From assembly GCA_033439685.1 (NCBI GenBank), contig JAUEDM010000001.1, positions 1,736,001 to 1,800,000 of the forward strand: a stretch of DNA of 64,000 bases, written 5' to 3'. Every line of letters starts with the position of its first letter. Positions within the stretch are counted from its first letter, which is position 1. The DNA is from Apodospora peruviana. Its lineage: Eukaryota; Ascomycota; Sordariomycetes; Sordariales; Lasiosphaeriaceae. This document shows, piece after piece, positions 1 through 9,427 of this stretch. The translations under genes and the position numbers were made by a program. The notes under the pieces are model-generated. The model saw only the letters and a program-made list of their open reading frames with translations. It was not told where the DNA came from and did not search any database.

Positions 1-433
1 ACCCGCTATTTTTTGTGTAGTGTTGCAGTACCGAATTTCTGTCGACCCACGTCTCCATAGGTAGTCACGGTAATTGACCATTCCCAGCTTGCCGTTGAAT
101 CTTGCCGTTCGAGCCGAGTGGACTCCCTTGGTGGTCGAATTTAAATCTCGGCTTCCGTCACAAAATATCAAAAACACGCCCATATCTCACGACAGTAGCC
201 GTGCTATCCAGGGAACCATTGAGGTGTTCTTCGCGCATCCCGGGTTGATCTGTCACTGGGCCGAGCGCACATTCGGACAGAACAAACTTGAAACGAGGAG
301 AAGCTTGGAGAGTTGAGCTGAACGCGGCTAAATACCTTAGTCAGTATCACCCCGAGTGCCAGGACACTAGACATCTATTTACTTGCTCATCGAAATGCTA
401 GATTCACCTGGCGTGAGAGGAATCATAGTTTCT

Positions 434-466
<33 letters not shown>

Positions 467-840
467 AGTATTTATATCCGCAAATGTCAATGTGCTACTT
501 GTACAACTTCAGGGTTTTCGTCTCATAAGTAATTGTACGCAGCGTTTCCTTCTTGGTCGTCTGGTCCCTCCATGCGTTCCGCCTTTCCCTCGCATGACCC
601 CAAGCTTCAATCTTGCTGACCGTCCACATCCGAATTTGCACTTTTGACAACGGGGGTTTTCATATAATCGTCTCGGCTCGTAAGTGAAGAAGTAACAGAA
701 TGGGTACTACTGCCGGGGCATCAATGATGGTATTAGCCACTGGATAGATATTTATATATGGGTGTACATCATGTGTATGACGGTTGGAATTTACTCACTT
801 CCCGAGTCCTTGGAAAACCCACGGTCTGACATGGGCAGAT
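1..840. other. intergenic left edge with poly-A tract
   Basis: No open frame here has splice signals, a recognisable domain or fungal-like coding character. The one clear structure is a run of about 31 A residues at 435-465. The short frame at 74-316 (+) looks like nothing I know and is not called. The segment next to 840 is the 3' flank of the secreted-protein gene on the minus strand. Confidence 0.6.
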
Positions 841-1251
841 TTACGAGAGGTCGCAACAGTACGGGAACTGCTTCATTCATTAGTTAGCTTTGGGCAACTC
901 GACACATGGGTTATATGGGGGTAGATGGTGGTCAGTATTACTCACTTCTGAGGCTGCGGAGCACTTCTTGGTGGCACAGGTGGTCTGGCTGCATGTGGAG
1001 CACGAGCTGTCCGTGCAGCAATGCGCAGAGCCGTGGGCAAGGACACCTGGGGAGGTGTTGTTGCCGAAGATGTTGTCAAATAGGTCATCATCGGCCTCGT
1101 CGACGTCCGTGAGCAGGGGGTTCGTTGTCTGCATGTCGGTCTTGTGCAGGAGGGCGTTGTTGCACGGGTGAATGCCGGCGTGGGCGAAGCCAGCAAAGAT
1201 CATGGTGATGATGGCGCCGAGGGTGGCGCAAGTTGTGGTGGTGAACCGCAT
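841..1251 (-). CDS. small secreted cysteine-rich protein (effector-like)
   Basis: Two exons (946-1251 and 841-867, read on the minus strand) give 110 residues. Exon 1 ends at a GTGAGT donor. The intron ends with a GCTAAC branch point and a GCAG acceptor, and exon 2 adds only FPYCCDLS. The ATG at 1251 was chosen because it gives a hydrophobic signal peptide of about 25 residues ending AHA; an upstream ATG at 1287 would bury it. The predicted mature part has an acidic DEADDD stretch followed by a cysteine-dense tail (CC, C, C, C, C, CC) with nine cysteines in all. Small size, secretion signal and cysteine content are the usual profile of fungal effectors or apoplastic proteins. I recognise no named family, so the role is inferred only from architecture. 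Confidence 0.7.
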
Positions 1252-2653
1252 TGGGTTTGATTGTCTTGAGTTCGCGCGAGCAAACAAGATCGTAGCTGAT
1301 GTTTGATGGACTGTTGTAGCAGATGAGTGTAGAGTGGAGCTTGGTGCTTGATGCTTGGGAGACTTGGTGTCCGTGGCATGTTTGAGTTGGAAAAGAGAAA
1401 GAGACGCACATCAGGGAGCTTATATGCACAAATGTCCTCATTGTTTCTGCGGTGTGGTGGTGAACGATACCCGGCACTGAGCGACGTGAGTTGCTCACTG
1501 GTTTGTGTTAATGCTTTGGACCATTCGCCTTGCTTGGTCGTGTCGTGAAGAACTGCCAGCATCTCTTGTTTTCTGCCGGCTGGTGTGTCAGATTTCTCAG
1601 TGTCTGGTGGAGGTGACGACATTCGGCCTGGGCCAGACCACGCTATCTGTAGCTAGTCTGTTCTGACCCGATGGAGGCCCCTTTGTAACTACCCAATTTC
1701 CAGGAGGAGAAAGCCGAGGTCTGATCAACACGGTGTGTGAATGTTCATCGATCGGCAGATGCGTTCGCGGGGGTTGTAGTCCGATCCATAGGCTCGGTCA
1801 CGGCATATGATGGGAATCCCCCCGGCGTCACCGGCGGTTATAGAGGTTGGTTCTTGGTCGCTAGCCCATCAAAGTCGTTTAAGACACACTCCTATCAGCA
1901 GAGTTACTGTCCAGTGACAAGGTTGTCTCTCCAATTATTCATCAAGTAGTACTGTACAGAAAGACGGATGCACCCAGGTCCCAGGCTTGTAAATGCCCAT
2001 CATGATTCCAAAGCTCGCCTCTTCGACCGGCCGAGTTTTGTGGGCTGCCAGAAGTTGTTGACTCCAGAGCTGTTCTGGACTGAGAGCACTGCCACCCCAA
2101 GGCACATAAGTACACACGGGTGCTCGTTGCGTAAGGTAGCACAGAAGCCAGTGTCGTATTCTTGTACACGGCACGGTTGAGCGAATCAAAAGGCGCCCTT
2201 TGAGGCTGGTCTACTTTTTGTGTAACTGATCTGATCCGTGCATGAAAGAGACAGTCTCTCTCCGCCATGATCAAATCTGCAAACAGGTCATCGAATGGGC
2301 CGCCCTCAGCTGCGTAAACGTCTGGTGAGATTTGGGGGCGACGATTGCTTGTATGCCTTCACCTGGGGTCCAATTGCATGAGTTACATCACGTCCGTAAT
2401 AGCGGCCGAATAGGTCAAGCATAACTCTGGTGCCTAGGGTGCAGATGTTGGCTACGATGGGGGCTGAAATGGGTCAGGATAGGGACTGAGGCTGCCGATT
2501 CATACGCCACATTTGCTGGATACTATCTGGTACATATGACCTGGTATATATATCAAGGACTTCTAATGACCCATGTCGACATTGGGGTACCTACACTTGA
2601 TGATTATTTATCACGACCAGATTCGGTTCGCTGCTCCCCTTCATATAACCTGA
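1252..2653. other. intergenic region containing a dispersed-repeat copy
   Basis: This is the divergent promoter space between the secreted-protein gene (minus) and the membrane-protein gene (plus). About 1888-2190 is a copy of a repeat found again near 43.53-43.82 kb. A TATA-like run (tatatatat) near 2545 lies about 110 nt upstream of the next ATG. I see no other gene. Confidence 0.6.
1888..2190 (+). repeat. dispersed repeat copy 1 (segment order B-A)
   Basis: Segment B (from about 1888, containing cctatcagcag and caaggttgtctct) is followed by segment A (about 1968-2160, containing cgaccggccgagttttgt and the tail gtgctcgttg). Both match the minus strand of 43530-43820 with scattered substitutions. 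The second copy has the order A-B, so the two are circularly permuted. That suggests relics of an element whose units were once tandem or LTR-like. The element has no recognisable coding capacity. Confidence 0.75.
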
Positions 2654-4183
2654 ATGGATTCCGCAACCACAGACGGCAATTACAATGTCCGACTCGGCTA
2701 CTGGACCAACTGGTCTCGCGGTTCCGTCCTGGGAGCTACGCTCACACTGACCAGAGAGAACGGGAACCTGCTCATCGCCTTCGTCGCCTTCTTCGTGGCC
2801 ATCATCTCGACTCGCTTCTGGCGCATCGTCTGCTTCGCATTCCACCGCTTCTACTCATCCCCAAAACCGCAGGATGGGCTTCACCACCAGCGTCAGGCCG
2901 TTCTGCGCAACTCTGAGTCTGCAGAGGGGAGTCTCTGGTCGCTCGGTCAGCTTGCCTGGGCGTGGCACCGGTCGGCTAGACATTCCCTCTTGAGAGTCGT
3001 CCCGACACTCGTATGTGCAGCCATCTGCGCGTGTGGGTTTGCAATAGCCAGTGTGTTCTCATCACAGGTGTCAACGGGTATTGGAAATGAAGTCCTCCTC
3101 GACGGGTCAAACTGCGCCATCGTCAAGGGCATGTCCGCCATTCCGGGCCTGGTGCCGATGGACGCGCTCAGCGCCATCTCGGCTGGAGGTTCCAAGCGGG
3201 CTAGTAATGCTGTCAACTATGCGCAGCAGTGCTACCACTCGCAAGGAGGTGCTGTTGCTAGTTCTGGCGCAACAACAATCTTTGACTGCGATTCGCTTGT
3301 GGTTCCCAGCCTGCCCATGTCGGTCAACAGCAACGCCTCCTGCCCGTTCAAGAACGGTATCTGCAGAACCGAAATGAACAACCTCGTCTTGGATACCGGC
3401 TACATTGATAGCCACGAGCATCTGGGATGGAACGCACCATCCGACCAGCGGGTCCTGGCCAGACAGGTGCTCAGCTGCGCGCCTCTCCGGACGGAGGGAC
3501 ATAAGAGCAGCAGTTCTGGGGTATTTGAGGCTTACACGAGATATCATTATGGGCCCACAACAGGAAGTGGTGGGAGCACGAACCATACTTTTGAGGTGCC
3601 GCTGCTTGAGGTGCAGTATCTGAGGCAGATGGATAATCCGCAGCGGTTTAAGGGAGCTCGCTCGAGGTTGAGGCAAGTCATCCCTTCCACGCCACAGATA
3701 GAGAATGGCTCGAAATGCTAACCCGAACACAGTCACTCCAAAGCCATGAGCTACAAAGGCGTCGTGGTAGACACGCTCTCAGACTTTATCCCAATCCCCG
3801 ACCTCCAAAAACCCGACGGAGACGTGAACCTCATCTTTCTCGTCCCAAACGGGGTGGTATACTTTGGCGAAGTAAAAGACGCCTGGTACCGGGCAACTGT
3901 TGCCAAGCAAACACTGGGCAGTGCCGACAGCACAAACACTACCACTGCAAACTCAACAGGAGACTGGTACGTCCCTGACGAGGCAGCCTCCCCGATGGGA
4001 TGCGTGAGCCAGTTCCAGTTCTGCAGGGCAGATCTTCACTCTTCTGATGACCCAAAGAAAGGCTGCACAGAACTGAAAGGCCTGATGGAAGCAATGGTCG
4101 ACGCCATCACCACATTGTACCCTGCTCCTCCTCCTCCAACCCCAGGGAACAACGACAAATCAAAGGACACCACCACCACCACC

Positions 4184-4219
<36 letters not shown>

Positions 4220-5293
4220 CCAGCGGAAGAATCCGCCGGCCGCAATCGCGTAGACTGGTTCCTTCGCATCGTGGCCGCCTTCTGGAACGGACCGACCGAT
4301 CTTGTCACCTTCCCGGGCATCAACGCGCTGGTGTCGGAACGGACGCTCCGCGACGGGTACCAGTCCGTTCTGCCGGATGACCAATGGAAGCGCGAGGCGA
4401 CGCACTGGTGGACTACTTGGCTGGCAGGACTCCAACTCTCCTTCGTCGAGGTGGCGACGGGTCCGCAGGATCCGGCCGTGATGCCGTATAGGGATTTTCC
4501 CAAGGAGCAGGCGCAGTTGGATATTTGTCGGAATCAGGTAATTTACACCGCTCAAGCAGAAGCCAGATTGATGAGACTGACGGATGATGTAAATCAGAAA
4601 ATCCAGAGCAGCCGGCACACTTCCTTCAGCATGTTTGGACTGGTCTTCGTCCTGGTCACCGGTCTGGTCATAATCGTGCTCTCCTATACGCTCGAACCGC
4701 TGTTTGAATACTGTCATTATGGCGTAAGATGGCCGGGAGGAAGGAGAAAAGGCTACGGGGAAAAGAAATGGCGCCGAAAACGAAAAGATATCGAGTGGAC
4801 GACCAACGAGACGCTGCACCTCCAATGTCTTGCTTTCCAGGACTCCGGCACCGACAAGGCAGGAACTTCGTGGTCCAAGTTCGGGACGGCAGTTCCAGTT
4901 ACACAGCCAGGCAAAATGCTTCAGCCGCTTGATTTCGGTGATGAATCTGGGAAGAAGAAAGAGCCTGACGTCATCGAGGTCAAGAAGAGCAGTGCAGCGG
5001 GAGAGAACCCGGCATCAATATCATCACCGGGTACTATTCCGGCAGCGGCTGCCCTGGCGGTGGCACCTTCTGGGTTATCATCAGCGACTATCCTCAACGT
5101 TGTTGAGGAGAGCCAATTGCCAATTACCCCTATATCGGTGACCTCCTTTGGACAACAGCAGGTGGGCGAGAACACTTCTTCGCAAGAGAGACTTGTGAGT
5201 CCCCAGTCCGTCGGCGAGCCAGACCAAGCTAAACCGCTTGTCTCTGCAGTCTCGAGCAGCAGTGGCCATTATAGCTGGATATGGTCAACATGA
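2654..5293 (+). CDS. large fungal-specific multi-pass membrane protein, function unknown
   Basis: Proposed exons 2654-3615, 3733-4537 and 4598-5293 give 820 residues. The frame runs straight through except for one TAA at 3719. That TAA is part of a perfect branch-point context (TGCTAACC) with a CAG acceptor 11 nt further on, so I read 3616-3732 as a 117-nt intron. GTATCT at 3616 is the preferred donor; GTs at 3646 and 3667 are also in phase. A second intron, 4538-4597 (60 nt, GTAATT...CTGAC...CAG), is also a multiple of three and lacks a stop. Hydrophobic segments lie at about residues 38-55 and 115-135, with another near the C-terminus (MFGLVFVLVTGLVIIVLSY). A Thr-rich microsatellite-encoded stretch (about 4170-4220) precedes the core. 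Similar proteins are often mislabelled cytochrome P450 in databases, but I see no heme motif. The function is unknown. Confidence 0.7.
4168..4220 (+). repeat. trinucleotide microsatellite (ACC/ACT)n in coding sequence
   Basis: Tandem acc units turn into act units and encode a run of threonines in the membrane protein above. The tract stays in frame as a trinucleotide repeat, so length changes would not break the gene. Confidence 0.9.
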
Positions 5294-5604
5294 CACATCT
5301 GCCATGGGGGTGAGTGCCTGGAGATAATGAAGACATTGGGGACAAGACTTGGGTAACGACCTATTTCTACGAAGCGCGAGGCCGTGACGTAGCACCAGAG
5401 CCGCAGTGACATTCAAAGCCGGGAACCAAATACACAAAAATCGCTATATATATATATATATGCCCGTAATCAGAGCACACATACGTTGGTATATCCAAAA
5501 CCACCAAGATACTACTCCTGCTCGCCCGCCTGCCTCATGTGAAACTAACCACGCCCGCAAAAGACAAACGCTTGCTCCCATCACTGCTTCTTCAAACCAG
5601 TTTC
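5294..5604. other. convergent intergenic spacer
   Basis: This 3'-to-3' spacer lies between the membrane-protein gene (plus) and the permease gene (minus). It holds a short TA repeat (tatatatatatata near 5446-5461) and no gene. Confidence 0.7.
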
Positions 5605-7805
5605 TTAAACCTCAAAAATCTTTTGGAAAATGTTCCTCTTCTTCGCCACACGGCGACGGTGCTCCTGATTTTTGAGATCGTTGGCCGCAATCACGTCCTC
5701 GCCCGTCTCCGGATGGTCCATCGTGGACTCGGGATGCGGGAAGAACTTGTTGAAGCCCCAGTAGAAAGCACCGGCGGCAACGAAGGAGTAGATGTACCCA
5801 ATGTGGAAACTGTGACACGCTTATTAACAATCATGAAGGTGGAGGAGGATGAATGGTTACTGCTGCTTACATGTGCAGACCGCCCTCCGAGATGCTGGTC
5901 TTGCCACCGCCAGCTACGACGATGTTCTCGACGAAGCCCGGGAGCGGCGGCGCGCAGCCGATGAAGAAGGCCGCCACGGCGCGCCAGTTACTGGCTAGCT
6001 TGGGGTGGTAGCGGTAGATGCCGTGGAAGTTGTACATGTCGGGAACGGACACATTGCCGCGTCGGACAAGATAGTAGCTGCAGCAGCACGCGGGTTAGTC
6101 CATGTATCTCCAGTACAAAACGAAAAGAAAGGGGGGCGCAGTAGGCACGAACTCGGTGATCAGGATGGATGTCATGGGACCCAGGAAAATGGTGTAGCCG
6201 CCGAGGAAGGCAAGGAACGTCGCGGCCGACTCGAGAATTTTCCAAGGGACAAATGCCCAGCTACCAATAAAGGCAGCAAGGAGCTGACCACGGCGGATAT
6301 TGATGTACTTGGGCCAGAAAGCCATGAGGTCGTTGGCCGCGCTGATGGAATTGGCCGAGATGTTGATACCGAGGGTGACGATGATGAGGCCGATGGCAGC
6401 AAAGGCGGCCGCAGCCCGGCCGCCGCTTGACCCGCCGTCCATCCAATGGTGGATGATATCGATGGGGTTCCAGAGGACTTCGCCATATGCCGTCTCGGCG
6501 GCAGCGGCAGTGAAGATGCCCAGCAGACCAACAATGGCTGTCGATCATTAGCGAGAGATCATCGATGTGACGTGGGTGGCTGCGGCCGGGCGAGCGGGGG
6601 TGAGAAACTTACTGAAGATGGCGGGGATGACGATGACCTGGACGTTCTGCGCGCTGGGCTTGTCGGAGTATCTCGCAAAATCGGCAATGTTCAAGCCCAA
6701 GGTGGCATAGTTGCCCAAGACTCCATTGAGATCTGTAGTGCAGATATGTTAGTTTGAGCGAAGTAGTTAGGAGACCAGTTATGAAAACGTACTGCTGAAA
6801 AAGGCCCAGGCCAGGACCGAACCGCCAATCTTGTTCTCATCCTTGATGACCGCGCTATGAGCAAGCGTGCCACCGGCCCTGCGCAACGTGTCGCCAAAGA
6901 CGGCCAAGAAGACGGCAGGCGCAATTATACTCTTGAAGCCGAAGAAGTACTGGACCTTGGTGTAGGGGATGCACAGGAAGGGGAGCTGGAGCAGGAAGTA
7001 GAGGAGGAAGCCAACCATCCCTGCCGTGGTGATGCCCTGGTGCTCGGGTATTTGATTGGGGATGCGGCCGAAACTGGGCCAAATGGCCGTGAGTAAAACG
7101 GTCATGCATTGACCGCCGGTCGTAGTTTGGACGCCGAGCCAGACGATGGCGAGGACGCAACGGGACAGGACAACGAAGTAACTGAAGTAGTAGCCAAACG
7201 GCATGCGTGCAACAACCGGGAACGGGACGTGAAGCTATTCCAGGTCAGCTCGAGTCACCTCAGTCACCCGTCCGGGGGGGGGGGGGGGGGGGGGGGTGCG
7301 GGGAAAGAGGGAACGACGAAACTCACGATGGCACCCATTCTTCCATTGATGGTAATGACAAGACCCATGACAAAGTTGCCAAGAACGCACGCGCCGATTG
7401 CCGTTCTCCAGCTGAGACCGACGGCGATCATGGATGAAGCTGTGGTGGTTCAAAAGTTTCAGCACCGTTCTCGTCTCTCTCTCATTTTCACAGGCTGGTT
7501 CTGGTAGCTCGCATCGACTCACCGACTTCCCAGTTGGACACGGCCCAGGCGTCGGCCATCCAGTAGGCGACATAGGCCTTCCAAGTCCAGGTGCGCTTGG
7601 AAGGAGGGATCGGGTCGAAGTCGGCATTGGAGGCATTCTTGGTGGCGGCGAAGCTGCTCTCTTCCTGTCGGACCTGGAGACTGAAGTAGGGAAAACGCCT
7701 CCTCACGCCGGTCGAACCCAAGTCGATGTCGGACGCGGCCGGGTCGGAGCCGGGGGAGACATTCCCCTTGTCGTCGGCATATTGCAGTTTGGCATCGTCT
7801 GCCAT
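5605..7805 (-). CDS. NCS1 (Fur-type) nucleobase/allantoin/uracil permease
   Basis: Seven exons read on the minus strand: 7523-7805, 7327-7439, 6793-7234, 6613-6732, 6153-6537, 5871-6077, 5605-5809. They sum to 585 codons (584 aa) with every phase matching. Family hallmarks appear at the junctions: WEVGASMIAVGLSWR across exons 1-2, then HVPFPVVARMPFGYYFSYF, then NLNGVLGNYATLGLNIADFA, and DYYLVRRGNV across exons 5-6. The DYY codon requires the non-standard donor GTTCGT at 6152. This is the nucleobase:cation symporter-1 family, Fur branch, about 12 membrane helices, which imports uracil, uridine, allantoin or related compounds across the plasma membrane. The exact substrate cannot be told by eye. 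The start at 7805 has a good context (gccATGG). Several GATA sites upstream suggest nitrogen regulation. Confidence 0.93.
7274..7296. repeat. poly-G tract in permease intron 2
   Basis: An uninterrupted run of about 23 G on the plus strand sits inside the second intron of the NCS1 permease gene. It does not affect the coding sequence but is a likely site of assembly or replication error. Confidence 0.9.
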
Positions 7806-9427
7806 GGCGGGCGGTCGGTGCCTGTGCCTGTGCCTATGCCTGTGCCGGTCGTGGTGTGTTGTGTTCGTTGTCAAGCTGCTGGTCTGGCGCGTGTTGAATC
7901 TTGACCAGGAAAAACGATGCAAGAAAGAAATAAGGTGGAGTTTGGAGGAAGCTCGCCGTATTTGAACTTGAATGCTAAGATGGAAATAACGAATCAAAAA
8001 TTCCCGCGTCTTTCCAGGGTTGGAGGTGAGCTGAACCTGCTTCGAACGTGCCGTAAATACGACGGTACTTCAGATTGGCCGCACCGCAAACCAAAAAAGA
8101 TAAGGGATTCTCGCCCTGCACAGGCACATTGCCCTGTCAGCCTGTTAGGTGTGTCGGTCTCGAGTCTCGACTCGCCAGTGCTACCTTATCAGTTACCTAT
8201 TGAAGTGCGAACATAGAGCTTCGAGTTCGAACTAGCCAGCATGAGCTAGGCATGCATTGTATGCAACGGAGACGCCGGCGCACGCGACAGCATGACAAGG
8301 TCATCATCACCAATGGCATCGAGAGGAATCGGCCCAGAAAGAATTGGTGGGGGTCACTTATCAGCTGTGAATTGGATGTTTTATTCGATCAAGTCGAGTA
8401 ACAAAGACTCAACCCCGCTATCTGCACTATCACACAGGTGACAAGGGTAGCTCCTGTGGGGATCAGCGCTCAGGCTCCCGGCTGCTGCCAACCCCACACC
8501 CCACACCAAACCATCGGTGCCAGGTGCGCGCTTTTCCAAGAGAAGAATAGCGTCATCAGGACTCGCCCCACTGGCCTCACTCGACTTTCTTCGACCACCA
8601 AATCAAGGTGCTGCTGCCAGAACGACGGTGGCTGTTGAATGTTGGCTGACAGGTATCTTATCTCCGGTGGCTTTACGCCCAGTGCTTGAATGGAGCTAAA
8701 CCGAAATTGGGGCGTAAATCCTCGGCTTCAGTCCCCTAACTTTCCACCGCCGTGTGAGATTTAAACAAGGACAGTAAGATACGCGTGCAGGCAGGCGACC
8801 CGCGACGCAAACATTCACCGAATATCATTGTCCCGATTGTCGCCGACCTACCGTATGAAGGGATCGATCGGCTGTTTGATCGTTAGAGTCAAATAACCGA
8901 CATTGTGCACCCTTTCATGAGAGAATCCGTGATGGTTACCGGGCATGACCATTGCGGATAATATATCCCAACCTGAGTGGGCCGGCTTTGGGAGCTGCTT
9001 GGACATTATTTTGCATTGCATGTGAAAGATTATTGTGAGATGTTTTGCGGTTTGTTGTCTCCATTCAGGGACTCCCCTGATCGACCACTCCAGACTTCCT
9101 TCGGGTAGGTCCCTTATTTTTAGCTCGGCTCCACCGAGTCAAGATGCGTGGAACATTTCGATAATCTGATAAGAAATATTCAAATCGCGATAGAATGGCC
9201 AGAATCCTTTGTCCCTAGATCCGTTCTAGATGGCACCTAAGGCAGTTTGCTTTATTCACACGATAAGGACAGTGCCATCACATCCGGTCAAGTTTGATGT
9301 AGGAATGTATTGTACATATGATTCCGATTAACAGCCGCCTTTCTACACCAAATACCGGCCTTTTTTCACATTCAGCCGAATTGATCACTCCACAAAAAGA
9401 CAGGCAGAAGAAAGCCAGACCAGACTC
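7806..9427. other. intergenic promoter region of the permease gene and 3' flank of the PKS
   Basis: About 1.6 kb without a supportable gene. It begins with a gtgcct-type dinucleotide-rich leader next to the permease start (7808-7850) and then carries clustered GATA motifs. Several short frames exist, but none has splice support, a domain or fungal-like composition. Confidence 0.6.
8098..8663. promoter_or_regulatory. cluster of five GATA-factor (HGATAR) sites upstream of the NCS1 permease
   Basis: Sites seen: AGATAA at 8098 (+), and on the minus strand TGATAA around 8185-8191, TGATAA around 8358-8363, AGATAG at 8418-8423 and AGATAA at 8658-8663. HGATAR is the established binding consensus of fungal nitrogen GATA factors such as AreA/NIT2, which commonly drive nucleobase and allantoin permeases. 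The binding itself is inference; five in about 570 bp is suggestive. Confidence 0.5.

Noticed and set aside
74..316. 80-codon frame at the left edge (+)
   Set aside because: No signal peptide, domain, splice signals or typical composition; it fits chance in non-coding DNA.
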